Assembly: GCA_963678375.2 (NCBI GenBank)
Contig: OY782831.1
Location: 372,001 to 436,000, forward strand
Direction of reading: 5' to 3'
From: JAEKNW01 sp963678375
GTDB taxonomy: Bacteria > Cloacimonadota > Cloacimonadia > Cloacimonadales > JAFGVF01
Length of the DNA stretch: 64,000 nucleotides
Shown: in pieces, positions 1-10,100 of the stretch
Layout: every line of letters starts with the position of its first letter
Numbering within the stretch: the first letter of the stretch is position 1
Notes under the pieces: model-generated
The model's database searches: none
Told to the model about the DNA's origin: nothing
Seen by the model: the letters and a program-made list of their open reading frames with translations, nothing else
Program-made: the position numbers and the translations under genes

Positions 1-50
1 ATTAAGTATTCTACTAAAGAAAATGTATGGTCCTTGGTTCCTTTAGCCAT
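1..50 (-). CDS. partial CDS, N-terminus only, unknown
   Basis: A minus-strand reading frame starts at position 50 and runs off the left edge of the window. It reads MAKGTKDHTFSLVEYL. A GGAGG ribosome binding site (complement of 55-59) lies 4 bases before this ATG, which is better spacing than for the ATG at 53. Sixteen residues are too few to name a family. The gene is transcribed in the same direction as the flippase upstream of it, about 190 bases away. Confidence 0.55.
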   Translation of the reverse strand, partial: MAKGTKDHTFSLVEYL

Positions 51-241
51 CATTCCTCCATTTAGAATTTCAATTTAAGCAATTTCACTATCATAGTCCA
101 TTTTGTCAAAGTATTTTTTAAATCTTTTTTTTAATGGTCTCCTTAAGATGTGGGAATTTTAGATTAAGATGAGATTAAGCCCAATTAATTCACAAGCCCT
201 TTGTGATACATGCCTTTTGGAGAATCAGCCCTGTATCCCCC

Positions 242-1657
242 TCATAGAAGAGATTTGGTTCTATTCTGTCTAAAGATAACTAATAAATAAACTACTACCA
301 TTAGGGTAACAAGAGGAAGTTGAATAAGTGGACCATAGCTAGCCAAAAGACAATAAACAATAATGAAGACAAGACTTGGAATTATTCTTAACACAATAGC
401 AAATAGTGTCTTTAATATATTACCTTGTAAGAGATGAGTAACCAATGAAATGAAAGCAAAATGAATAAAAACAGTAGTTATAACATAATAAAGTAGAGCT
501 GTTTCAAATCCTGAGAAATGTCCTAGGTAAATAGCTAAAGATTTAAGTGATAAGTTAATTATCATATAAACAATCTCCACTTGTGGAAGTTCTAGTACAT
601 AAGGTAAGCTAGAGATAGGATTAACTAGTAAGGTTGTTGCAAGAGAGAAGGCCAAAATTGAAACTATTGGTAAGGCCTCATTCCATTTTGATCCTAATAT
701 TAGTGGAACAAGGTTAAGTACATAGATAACTAAGATGAAGAAGAGAGGGAAAGCATAAAGAGTAACTATAGAAAAAAACTTATCTATTCTCTCTTTTATC
801 TCTTCTTTATTCATAAAGGTAAAAGTTGGGAATAAAACCTGTCCCAGAGAATTACAAGCTAAGACAACTGGTTGACCAATCAACTGGTTGGCAAGATAGT
901 AAATACCAATAACTATTGGATTAAAGAGAATACCCAGAATAATAACAGGCAAATCATTGATTAGCATTGATATTACATTGTTTGAAGTTGCAGTAAGTAA
1001 GAACTTCTTGTTAGCCCTGTAGCTAGTAAAGAAATCTTTTAGTAAATTTAATGAGAATATTTTCTTGAGAGTCTTCTTAACAAGATCATATTCCAAAGCA
1101 ATTAATAAGATAAATTCTACTAAATTACCAAAATAGAAGATTAAAATTAATGTATAGATATCTAATCGAATGTATAAAAATAAGATGATTAGCAGGGAGT
1201 AAACTACAACATTAATTGTTTCAATAATTGATAAAACTTTGAATCTCAGTGTTTTTTGATAATAGGCTCGGAGGGCAATTCTGAGAATCTCTAAAATTAT
1301 TAAGGGACTTAAAGTTACTATTAAGTCAGTTAGTATCTGGCTTTTATAATATTTCCCTATCTGTGGGGCGATAAAAACTAGGATAAAATAAGTTAAAAGA
1401 GAAACAATCAAAGAAAATTGGAATAGTTGCTGGAAAAGACTTTTCGTTTTTTCCTTTTTAACTATTAGAAGGTCTTTGAAACCTAGAAATGAGATTGAAG
1501 TAAAAATCCCTAAAACAAGAGAAAACTCTCTAAAAATACCTAAATCTTCTTTGGTGATTTCTTTAGCAACAAGTAGGAAGACTGCAAAAAGAATTATTTT
1601 GCGTAGAATTGCTGTAAAAAAAGACCATTTAAAGGACTTTAGAGTATCTCTCTTCAT
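242..1657 (-). CDS. polysaccharide flippase (Wzx/MATE-like)
   Basis: This 471-residue protein is almost entirely hydrophobic, with about twelve to fourteen predicted membrane helices and short charged loops. The pattern and length fit the oligosaccharide flippase branch of the MOP/MATE superfamily, which moves lipid-linked sugar units across the inner membrane. The N-terminal KSFKWSFFTAILRKIILFAVFLLVAKEITKEDLGIFREF, read as two pieces, resembles the opening helices of RfbX/Wzx proteins, where a short motif before helix two (here EDLGIF) is common. No glycosyltransferase lies next to it, but a polysaccharide export operon lies 16 kb away and three glycosyltransferases lie near 58 kb. Substrate is unknown. 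Family assignment is by overall pattern, not by a catalytic motif. Confidence 0.8.
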   Translation of the reverse strand: MKRDTLKSFKWSFFTAILRKIILFAVFLLVAKEITKEDLGIFREFSLVLGIFTSISFLGFKDLLIVKKEKTKSLFQQLFQFSLIVSLLTYFILVFIAPQIGKYYKSQILTDLIVTLSPLIILEILRIALRAYYQKTLRFKVLSIIETINVVVYSLLIILFLYIRLDIYTLILIFYFGNLVEFILLIALEYDLVKKTLKKIFSLNLLKDFFTSYRANKKFLLTATSNNVISMLINDLPVIILGILFNPIVIGIYYLANQLIGQPVVLACNSLGQVLFPTFTFMNKEEIKERIDKFFSIVTLYAFPLFFILVIYVLNLVPLILGSKWNEALPIVSILAFSLATTLLVNPISSLPYVLELPQVEIVYMIINLSLKSLAIYLGHFSGFETALLYYVITTVFIHFAFISLVTHLLQGNILKTLFAIVLRIIPSLVFIIVYCLLASYGPLIQLPLVTLMVVVYLLVIFRQNRTKSLL

Positions 1658-1663
1658 TATCTC

Positions 1664-2023
1664 TTATTTGCTTGAATGAAGTCCAAGTCTGTTACCTTCA
1701 GTATCATGAAAAATAGCATAATAGCCATGTCCCTGTAAGGAAGTCTTTTCCAACTCTACTTTTCCTCCTGCAGCTTCAACTCTTAACAAGATATTATTTA
1801 GGTCTTCCCCACCTGTGAAGTAAGGTAAAAACCCAATCTTTGAAGGAGTTAAGCCAGGTCCATAAACCAAGGCCCCAGTAGCACCTTCAGTTTGGAAAAT
1901 ACCCATTTTATATTCCCCAGCAGCATCTTGTTTGATTTCTATTTGAAAAATCTCACTATAAAATTTACAAGCCCTATCCATATCTAACACTGGTATGTCA
2001 TACCAAGCTAATTTACCAATCAT
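1664..2023 (-). CDS. VOC (glyoxalase/bleomycin-resistance fold) protein
   Basis: A 119-residue single-domain protein. The opening GKLAWYDIPVLDMDRACKFY followed by SEIF and the end GYYAIFHDTEGNRLGLHS are typical of vicinal-oxygen-chelate proteins: a beta strand, then D-x-x-R/K-A-x-x-F-Y, and a final F-x-D-P/T-E-G-N-x-x-G-L strand. Family members are small metalloenzymes or binding proteins in the cytoplasm. The substrate cannot be told from the sequence. It ends 6 bases before the flippase start and may be co-transcribed with it. Confidence 0.85.
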   Translation of the reverse strand: MIGKLAWYDIPVLDMDRACKFYSEIFQIEIKQDAAGEYKMGIFQTEGATGALVYGPGLTPSKIGFLPYFTGGEDLNNILLRVEAAGGKVELEKTSLQGHGYYAIFHDTEGNRLGLHSSK

Positions 2024-2056
2024 CTTTATCTCCTTAAAATTAATTAATTAATTTAT

Positions 2057-3133
2057 TTATTTTCTAATTCCTTGATACCAGTTTGAGACACTGGTTCTAA
2101 GGTATTGTCCTTCAGCTATTGTTATTTCAGCTGGTAGATAAGTAACATTCTCAGCTTCACTATTAAATATTTCTTGATAGAAACAGAGTGAAGCAAGATA
2201 AGTTCCTTGGATGGAAGGATGAGATCCATCTCCCATATAAAGGTTAATTTCATCATTATCTTCATAAACATAATTAAAAACTTGACCGACTGGGACTACA
2301 AGAGCATCCAGTAGTTCTCCTGCTTGTAAATATGCTGAACTTAACCCTTCAATTTGACTTTGGTCATACTCCCTCGCCCAAGTCATAAAAAAGCAAGTTT
2401 GAGCTCCTGATAAATCTATGAGGCTGTCTAATTTACTAGCATAAGTTAGAAAATTCTCTGTATCAAGGATAGGCATTTGACTTTGTTCTTGAAGAACCAC
2501 TATATCCCAGTTTCCATTCAAGATAGCTTCTTGAGTTGTAGCATTTTGAAAATGATTCTGTAGAGTAAGACCTCCACCAGTAATTGACTCTACTTCAATA
2601 TTCAAGTCTTCTGGGTAAGATTGTGCCACCGATCTAAACATATAGGCTAAGCCATCATTATAGTAGGTATAAGAATTACCTAGGAATAGAAAGCGTTGCG
2701 GAAGAGGTTCATTAATCTCCCAATCTACAGTAATCTCAATTGAACCAGAAATATCATTTAATACTAAAGTTAGATTAACTTGAGAAGTTTGACCTGGTAA
2801 TACCTCAACTTGGGTTTCTCCATGGGCTAGAATATAATCGTTAGAAAATAAGTCCACTTGTAAATTCCAAATACCTGGAGCTAAATCTGTAATAGTTCCA
2901 CTAGCTGAAGTAGCTGAGATTAAGAGATTTTGATTGATAGTAACCTCATCTTTACTCAGACTGACCAAGGCTTGAGTAATAGTAACATCCATTTCTAGCA
3001 AAGGCTCTAAAGAAATATCGAGGGGGATTTTTCCTGCTTGCTCATTCCCTCCCCCAGTAGGAGAGTTGTCAGTCTCACAAGATAGAGAAAAAAGCAAGAA
3101 AACAAGCAAAATTATATAAAGTATCTTTTTCAC
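2057..3133 (-). CDS. SGNH-hydrolase-like lipoprotein
   Basis: 358 residues. The N-terminus is a lipoprotein signal with lipobox LFSLSC, cysteine at residue 19. Residues about 35-140 look like an Ig/CNA-B-type beta domain. Residues about 147 to 340 carry the SGNH blocks: GNSYT (Ser154), GGGLTLQ, the LQEQS block, and DGSHPS with Asp302 and His305 as the other likely catalytic residues. This layout resembles DUF4886-type esterases/lipases. It probably acts on acylated or acetylated material at the cell surface or in the periplasm; the substrate is unknown. It sits 8 bases downstream of the carbon-nitrogen hydrolase gene, suggesting co-transcription. Confidence 0.8.
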   Translation of the reverse strand: MKKILYIILLVFLLFSLSCETDNSPTGGGNEQAGKIPLDISLEPLLEMDVTITQALVSLSKDEVTINQNLLISATSASGTITDLAPGIWNLQVDLFSNDYILAHGETQVEVLPGQTSQVNLTLVLNDISGSIEITVDWEINEPLPQRFLFLGNSYTYYNDGLAYMFRSVAQSYPEDLNIEVESITGGGLTLQNHFQNATTQEAILNGNWDIVVLQEQSQMPILDTENFLTYASKLDSLIDLSGAQTCFFMTWAREYDQSQIEGLSSAYLQAGELLDALVVPVGQVFNYVYEDNDEINLYMGDGSHPSIQGTYLASLCFYQEIFNSEAENVTYLPAEITIAEGQYLRTSVSNWYQGIRK

Positions 3134-3141
3134 AATGTATC

Positions 3142-3936
3142 CTAGGATTGATAGAAGTCGGGTCTTCGATCTGTAAAAGCATTATTATGCTGAGTTACTT
3201 GTTTGTCAAGAGCATCAACTGGGTTGATTCTAGTGAAATTAATCCCTTCTTCTGTTTTGTTCATAGCAGTGAGAACTTCTCCTTTAGTGTTCAAAATCTG
3301 GCTCATTCCAGTGAAGTATAGTTCTTTATCGCCATTTACTTCTGTACCAATTCTGTTAGAAGTGATAGAAAAAACTCTATTTTCCAAGGAACGAATAGTC
3401 ATGGCTTTTTGGCACCAAGGTAGTACTAAGTTTGAAGGATGTGCTATAATTTGAGCACCACGTAAGGCTAAAGTTCTAGCTGATTCAGGGAACTGCCAAT
3501 CGAAGCAAACCATCATACCTACCTTAACTCCGCTTTTAGCAGGAAATACCTTAAATCCACTGTCTCCAGCTTCAAAGAAGATTTTCTCTTCAAAGAAAAG
3601 ATGAGTTTTTCTATAGGTAAATATTTCACCATTAGGGTTAAAGAGAGAAGATGAGTTATAGACTTTTCCGTCAGCTAACTCTGGGAAACCAATTACTAAG
3701 CTGCAATCTAATTCTCTACTTAATCTAGTAAATAAATTTGCTGTTTTGCCTGTTATTGCATCTTCAGCAACCTGTAATACTTGTTCTTTGCTAGTAAAAA
3801 CATAACCAGAAGTAGCAAGTTCAGGTAAAACTATAAGGTCAGCTTCTGCACCTTGCAACATATTTTCTAAATAATCTAAATTTTTATCAACCTCTAACAA
3901 CTTCGGCTCAAACTGTAAAACACCTACTTTATACAT
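3142..3936 (-). CDS. carbon-nitrogen hydrolase (nitrilase superfamily)
   Basis: Cytoplasmic amidase-type enzyme. I start it at the ATG at 3936, giving MYKVGVLQFEP, because the complement of 3942-3952 holds an AGGGGA ribosome binding site and the first strand of the family begins here. A longer reading from 3990 would add residues with no family match that overlap the upstream gene. The catalytic triad is visible: Glu39 (LPELATSGY), Lys110 (YRKTHLF) and Cys144 (MMVCFDWQFPE). About 264 residues is normal for the family. Substrate is likely a small amide, such as an omega-amide or N-carbamyl compound; the sequence does not decide. Confidence 0.9.
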   Translation of the reverse strand: MYKVGVLQFEPKLLEVDKNLDYLENMLQGAEADLIVLPELATSGYVFTSKEQVLQVAEDAITGKTANLFTRLSRELDCSLVIGFPELADGKVYNSSSLFNPNGEIFTYRKTHLFFEEKIFFEAGDSGFKVFPAKSGVKVGMMVCFDWQFPESARTLALRGAQIIAHPSNLVLPWCQKAMTIRSLENRVFSITSNRIGTEVNGDKELYFTGMSQILNTKGEVLTAMNKTEEGINFTRINPVDALDKQVTQHNNAFTDRRPDFYQS

Positions 3937-3949
3937 ACACTGCTTCCCC

Positions 3950-5095
3950 TTATAGTTTCCATGGTAAAAGATAATCTTTAATCTCTTCATTATAATATCT
4001 ATCAGTCATCGTCGCAATAAAATCTCTCACTTTTTCTGGATGAGAAAATCTTTCCCTATACTCTTCATTTTTATGATTCAAAAACTGTAAGAATATCTTA
4101 GACTTGAGATTATTTGTCTTTAAATCATTCATATATTTCTCAAATAAGATGTCCATTGATCTGTTAATTATTTGATTAGCATGCTTAACATTTTCGTCAG
4201 TGTAGATATATTCATAATTAAATTTCTTCAACTTCAGCAGATAATGAGAAGTTTCTTCATCAAAAGCAATGTGCTCTTTTTGGTAGCTATTGACAATAAC
4301 ACTCTTAACAAGAGTATCAATGATCTGAGAGTTACTAGAACCCAAGAAATCTGTACAATCCTTAGGAAGTTGGTCGCTTTTAAGAATCTTAAAACGGACA
4401 GCATCTTCAATATCTTGACCAATATAGGCGATTGTATCTGATATTCTTACCACACAACCTTCCATTGTAGCAGGCATCCAATTAGCATTTTGATCCTGAC
4501 TTTTCTTTGCTATGTAGTCTGTTATATCAGCTTGTTTCTTATCTCTTTGAGGTCTTAAAACTGTGTTATGAACCTCTCCATCATGGGATATTATACCATC
4601 CCTTACTTGGAAAGTAAGATTCATACCTCTTCCCTTTTTAGCTATATGATCAACTATCTGAAGAGATTCTATGTTATGGTGGAATGAACCAATTCCATGA
4701 GCTCTACAAACTCTTGATAACGCTTTTTCACCATCATGACCAAAAGGACAATGTCCTAAATCATGTCCTAATGCTATTGCTTCAATCAACTCCAAATTAA
4801 GCTTGAGTGCTTTACCTATTGTTCTAGAAATTTGGGAAACATAAGTAGTATGGAGATTTCTATTAGTCATCTCTTCATCAATTAAATTGGTGAATGAGAA
4901 AACTTGGGTTTTACCATGGTATCTTCTGTAAGCTCCACTGTACAAAATTCTGTCACGGTCTAAAGCAAAATTGGTGCGAATATGCTCTTTTGGTTCTGCT
5001 TTTAAGCGATAAGCATTGCTATCTTTAAATGCATAAGGTGAAAGATACTCATAAGTACTTGCTACTATTTCTTTAAATATTTCTTTTTTGTTCAT
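3950..5095 (-). CDS. dgt: dGTPase-like HD-domain triphosphohydrolase
   Basis: 381 residues. The N-terminal RTNFALDRDRILYSGAYRR with KTQV following is the hallmark of deoxyguanosinetriphosphate triphosphohydrolases, and the HD metal site follows as LGHDLGHCPFGHDGE (His111, Asp112), with a later aspartate in RISDTIAYIGQDIEDA. The enzyme would split dNTPs into deoxynucleoside and triphosphate, controlling dNTP pools and possibly limiting phage replication. A GAGG site sits 4 bases before the ATG. It is in a minus-strand run with trmB and the hydrolase. The paralogue type (dGTP-specific or broad) cannot be told. Confidence 0.9.
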   Translation of the reverse strand: MNKKEIFKEIVASTYEYLSPYAFKDSNAYRLKAEPKEHIRTNFALDRDRILYSGAYRRYHGKTQVFSFTNLIDEEMTNRNLHTTYVSQISRTIGKALKLNLELIEAIALGHDLGHCPFGHDGEKALSRVCRAHGIGSFHHNIESLQIVDHIAKKGRGMNLTFQVRDGIISHDGEVHNTVLRPQRDKKQADITDYIAKKSQDQNANWMPATMEGCVVRISDTIAYIGQDIEDAVRFKILKSDQLPKDCTDFLGSSNSQIIDTLVKSVIVNSYQKEHIAFDEETSHYLLKLKKFNYEYIYTDENVKHANQIINRSMDILFEKYMNDLKTNNLKSKIFLQFLNHKNEEYRERFSHPEKVRDFIATMTDRYYNEEIKDYLLPWKL

Positions 5096-5107
5096 AATAC
5101 CTCACAG

Positions 5108-5752
5108 TTAGGTTACTTTTTGGTAATACATAAATCTTGGTTCAAAACCTTCAGCTCTCTTTACTTCTTCGAAATAAGTTTCAATATGTCCAGTCTGCTT
5201 TTCAAAAGTAAAGCCATTGTCAAAAAGAGAGATAAAGTCACTTCTTTCTTTGAAATGCTCAATTATCCATTCTGAATAACCAGGATGATCAGTTGCTATT
5301 TCTACCCTGCCTCCAGGCATAAGCATCAAGTTTAGTGTATCAATAAAATCTTGGTTAATTAGACGGTATTTATGATGTTTTCGTTTAGGCCATGGATCAG
5401 GATGTTGAATGTAAATAACAGGAATTGAATGCTTTGCTATTACCTTGCCTATTTCCTTATCAACATAATGATTTAACAATTTCACATTATTATCTATATT
5501 AAGATCTAACTTCTTCAAAATTGAAGTAATTCTATGTGGATTAAGTTCTATTCCAACAAAGTTCACAAGTCTGTTTTCTCTACATTTTTGAGAGATAAAC
5601 TCTCCTTTACCAGAACCAATTTCAATATGAACAGGATTATCGTTTTTAAAAATCTCTGTAAAATCTAAAATTTTGCCTTCTTGAACCTCAATAATGAATT
5701 TATCTTTTCTCTGCTCATAATCAACTGGTTTTCGTATTTTTCTTCTTCCCAC
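5108..5752 (-). CDS. trmB: tRNA (guanine-N7-)-methyltransferase TrmB
   Basis: 214 residues starting with a GTG codon, preceded by AAGGG eight bases upstream. The SAM-binding loop HIEIGSGKGEF and the family signature YIQHPDPWPKRKHHKYR are both clear, along with EIATDHPGYSEW. TrmB methylates N7 of G46 in the variable loop of tRNAs. Length is normal. The gene ends 12 bases before dgt and begins 22 bases after the membrane protein gene ends, so these are probably one transcript. Confidence 0.95.
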   Translation of the reverse strand: MGRRKIRKPVDYEQRKDKFIIEVQEGKILDFTEIFKNDNPVHIEIGSGKGEFISQKCRENRLVNFVGIELNPHRITSILKKLDLNIDNNVKLLNHYVDKEIGKVIAKHSIPVIYIQHPDPWPKRKHHKYRLINQDFIDTLNLMLMPGGRVEIATDHPGYSEWIIEHFKERSDFISLFDNGFTFEKQTGHIETYFEEVKRAEGFEPRFMYYQKVT

Positions 5753-5774
5753 TAGCTTAACCCTTCTCTTTTAT

Positions 5775-6377
5775 CTATAAATCATCTTCTTCTTGGTCAG
5801 TATTAACTATTATGTCAGTTTGAGGAAGTTCAAAAAATAACAATCCAATAGCAATGGCTAAACCAATCATGAGGAACTGATCAAGTCCTCTAGAAATAAT
5901 ATCGCGAATAATTTCTTTAGTGAGATTCACATTATTAATAGCTAACAGAATTACTATCGATAATGTATTCAAGACTAACCCACCAGTTATGAATATAATA
6001 TTTTTAAGCTTAAATCCAGATATTACAAAATAGGATAAGTAAGAAATTCCCATCAAGCTAACGAAATAAATAAAATTCATCACATACAAGGAAAAAGAGT
6101 TGTAATATGACCTATCTGTCGGGGATATTGTTCCTACTGTAATGAAAGTTGCAATTAAAGCTACTATAAAACCTAAATAAGCTTTTTTGTATTTATAGAG
6201 AATAATATAAAGCCCGATAGGAATTGCCAATAAAGAACTCTTGAAAGTAGCAGTCAAATAACTACTGGGGGGGATTCTACCTGTAAGAGAAAAGATGTAG
6301 TTTATAAGTAATAAAACTAGCAATGGAATAAATAACAAAGCTAAAGACTGTAATATTGGATGTATATTTTTCTGCAT
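5775..6377 (-). CDS. hypothetical inner-membrane protein
   Basis: 200 residues with about six predicted membrane helices (roughly residues 10-30, 45-62, 68-85, 95-118, 125-145 and 165-183) and an acidic tail ending DQEEDDL. No motif that I recognise. A ribosome binding site AAGGAAAA precedes the ATG. It is followed closely by trmB. No function is proposed. Confidence 0.7.
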   Translation of the reverse strand: MQKNIHPILQSLALLFIPLLVLLLINYIFSLTGRIPPSSYLTATFKSSLLAIPIGLYIILYKYKKAYLGFIVALIATFITVGTISPTDRSYYNSFSLYVMNFIYFVSLMGISYLSYFVISGFKLKNIIFITGGLVLNTLSIVILLAINNVNLTKEIIRDIISRGLDQFLMIGLAIAIGLLFFELPQTDIIVNTDQEEDDL

Positions 6378-6471
6378 TTGAATTTTCCTTAAATATATTA
6401 TTTATACCATTATAGTTAGTTAGCTATTTATGGCAAGTATTTTTAGCTAGCTTAGTCTGATAAATTAAAAC

Positions 6472-7125
6472 TTACTTAAATCTTTTCACTCTTTTGCTAA
6501 TGATTTCTTTAAACCTCATTTGGGATGGATTATCAATTACTTTCTCTTTTTTAGGGAAAGTCTTATCGAAGTTATTAGCTTCTTCTGAATCAATATCGAA
6601 AGCCTTATCTTCAATGAAAGACCCTGAGACATTATCTAAGGCAGATTCTGTGAGAGCTAGAACCTGTAAAGCTGGGTTGTAATAACCATCACTAGTGTAT
6701 ATATCATAGTTTTCACCAGCTTCAAAGCCAAAACGGGTATAATAGTCCGGATCACCATAAATTGCCACGATACTATATCCTAACTGTTTAGCACGCTCTA
6801 GAGAATGTTTAATTAGAATACTACCATAACCTTGTCCTTGATAACCTGGTGCAATACTTACAGGTCCAAAAGTTATAATAGGGATATCATGATAATCTCC
6901 TCTAATTACAGCCTTTGTATAGATAATATTTCCAATAATCTGTTTATCAACTTCTAAAACAAAATCTAAATCTGAAATAAAAGCAGGAGAATCCCTTAAG
7001 ACATGAACTAAGTAATGTTCGTCGCAACCTGGTCCATGAATATTCCAAAAGGCTTGGCGAGTTAAGTTCTCAACTTGTTGATAATCTTTAACTTCTTCTA
7101 GTCGAATCTTTAGTGCTTTTTCCAT
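6472..7125 (-). CDS. GNAT family N-acetyltransferase
   Basis: 217 residues. The acetyl-CoA-binding motif A is clear: FGPVSIAPGYQGQGYGSILI (Q/R-x-x-G-x-G/A) followed by KHSLERAKQLGYSIVAIYGD and YYTRFGFEAGE. This is the YhbS-like group of GNAT proteins, which often carry a long C-terminal extension, here about 80 residues. The acceptor substrate is unknown. AAGGAA precedes the ATG. Confidence 0.85.
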   Translation of the reverse strand: MEKALKIRLEEVKDYQQVENLTRQAFWNIHGPGCDEHYLVHVLRDSPAFISDLDFVLEVDKQIIGNIIYTKAVIRGDYHDIPIITFGPVSIAPGYQGQGYGSILIKHSLERAKQLGYSIVAIYGDPDYYTRFGFEAGENYDIYTSDGYYNPALQVLALTESALDNVSGSFIEDKAFDIDSEEANNFDKTFPKKEKVIDNPSQMRFKEIISKRVKRFK

Positions 7126-7158
7126 AACATTTCCTTAAAATAACCAATATCACGATAA

Positions 7159-10100
7159 TTACTTATGAGTAAGCATTTCGTTTAAAAGAGCTCTTAATTT
7201 ATCTTGATCAATTGGTTTAGTAATTATCTGATCCATACCTGCTTGATAACATTTCTCAGTCTCTTCTTTAGTTGCTCCAGCAGTTAAAGCTATTATAGGA
7301 GTCTTCTTTACTGCTTCTTTCTCTAACTGCCTAATCTCTCTTGTTGCTTGCAAACCATCCATTACTGGCATTTGTACATCCATTAAGATAAGATCAAAAT
7401 CAGTTTTCTGGAAAGCATCAACAGCCTCTTTTCCATTAATAGCAGTTTCAATGTTTGCTTCCGATATGGTATTTTTTATTATTGTTTTAATCAAAACTAA
7501 GTTTAATTTAACATCTTCAGCAATAAGAATGTTTTGCTTACCAATATTAAGGGTTTGATTACTCTTTTCAATTGGGTTTGCTTTTACCACTTTTCTTTTT
7601 CTTTGGCCAAAAATCGAGATAATATTTTCTTTCAATTCTTGAACTTTTAGAGGTTTTAGCATATTGTAGTTAATCTTTAACTCAGCAAGCTCTTGTTTAA
7701 TAATTCTATCCTCTATTGAACTATGTAAGAGGATGAGAGGTAAATCACAATACTTCTCGAATCTACTTCTCATTTCTCTAATTGTCTCAATACCACTTTT
7801 TCCGGGCATAATTAAATCGAAAATTGCTAAATCAATATCCTTATTTTCTGATAAGACCTGTAAAGCTTTTTCACCTGAATCAACACTTACATAATCTATT
7901 CCCCAATGACTTAGATTTCTTTCAATTATTTCACGGTTATATGGATTATCATCAACGATTAGAATAGTCTTTTCCTCAAAATCTTTAATAAGGAATCTAT
8001 TTTCATTCCTAAAGTAATCGGTCGTGATTGTGAAGTAGAAGTCTGAGCCAACTCCTTCAATACTCTTAACTTTAATCTGACTACCCATCTTATTTACTAG
8101 CAGATTTGAGATTGTTAAGCCAAGACCAGTTCCTCCATATTTACGGGTAATTGAACCATCAGCTTGAGAAAATGCAACAAAGAGTTTTTCTAGTTGATTT
8201 TGAGGTATACCTATTCCTGTATCAGAAATTGAAAAAGAACAGTTTCCTTTAAAGTTATTCACTTGAGCAAAATCAACTTTTAGTTTTACTTGCCCTTTTT
8301 CAGTGAATTTTATAGCATTGTTTAAGAGATTGATAAGAACTTGTTTTAACCTCACAGAATCAGTTTTAATGAGATCTGGTAGATTGGGATCAATATCTAC
8401 AAAGAGTTCAATCTTCTTTTTATCAGCTTGATATTGGAGAATATCTACAACCTCATTGAGAAGTTTATGAATATCTATTTCATGAATATCTAAATCTAGC
8501 TTTCCAGCCTCAATCTTAGAGAAGTCTAAGATATCATTTATTATGCCTAGTAGAGCTTGACCTGAAACATTAGTATGGTAAGCATATTGTTGCTGTATAG
8601 GGTCTAGTTCTGTGTTCATGAGAAGATCAGTAAAGCCGATAACACCATTAAGGGGTGTTCTGATTTCATGGCTCATATTAGCGAGAAACTCTGATTTAGC
8701 TTTATTAGCTTGCTGCGCTTGGAAAGTTGCTTCTTGGAGAGAATTTAGTATTTTAATTCTTTCGCGTTCCATATCATTTCGTATAAATATATCACCTAAT
8801 ATATTTACAACTATCTGCAAGAGTTTCAAATCTTCTTCAATTATATCTAGGCTATATTTTACTGAATCAAAACCAAAGTAGCCAAAAAAGATATTATTTC
8901 TAACAATAGGAATGCATATTCCAGATTTTAGTCCTAATGATTTATTGAATTTTTTAAATGGAGAAGATTCATCTAAATTATCAATGTTTTTAATTAGTAT
9001 CCTTTCTCTCTTTTCAATAAATTCTGTAAATCCTTGATGATCAGCTAAGCATATCTTTGGTAAGCTTTTCTGTATAGATTTAACTCCAGGTTCGCACCAT
9101 TCATAAGTATTATTAAGATATTTCTTATCTTCAGAAAACAGTAAAATAAATGTATGACTTGCATTTAATTCCTCTCCCAGTTTACTAAGCATCGTCTTCA
9201 TTTTTTCTTGATAATTATCTAAATTAACATCAATGAAATCAGCTGATATTTGTGCTATTGTCTTTTGATATTTATTCTGAGCTTTAACTCTCTCTTCAGC
9301 ATTCTTTCGTAGGGAGATATCTGTTCCACTTCCTTGATAACCTATAATTTCACCTTTATCATTAAACTTTGGTAAACCAGATGTAAGGAACCACATGACA
9401 TGTCCATCTTTATGTAGAATTGCATTTTCAAAGTTTACTATACTCTTCCTTTGAGACATTAGTTCTAGGATTTTTTCCCTATTTTCTTCCAAAGCAAAAT
9501 CTGGAAAAAGATCATAGAAATGCACTTTTCTAACAATTTCAGACTTATCATAACCTAAGATATTTTTAATATTTGAGCTAATATAAGTGTAAAGTCCTTT
9601 AGAATCAATTTCCCAGTTAACGGTTCTAGAATGATTTATAATTGATTCGTAGCGACTTACAGTGTTTTTTAGTTTTAATTCAGTTCTTTTCTTTTCTGAA
9701 ATGTCTCTTGTAACAAACAAAATTGCGTATGGTTTTCCTTCATTATCTTTTATAACCTCAGCATTTGATTCTGCAAAAAATCTTTTTCTATTCTTTCTAA
9801 TCATCTTGTATTCGCTAGTTCCACTAACAACACCTTCAATCAGTAAACTTATATTCTTCAAGGCTTTTTCATGGTATGAAGGATGAATGAAGTTGAGTAA
9901 GTTCTTTCCAATTATTTCACTTTTGGCAGAATACCCCCACATCTTTACTGCTTCTTTTGAGGCGTAAGTAATAATCCCTTGCAAATCAGAAATAGCTAAA
10001 CCATCCGGTATTGCTTGAATGATGACTCTTTGTTTTTCTTCTCCTGCCTTAATTAACTGATTTAACTTTCGGAGTTTTCTATTCCACCAAATTAAAACTA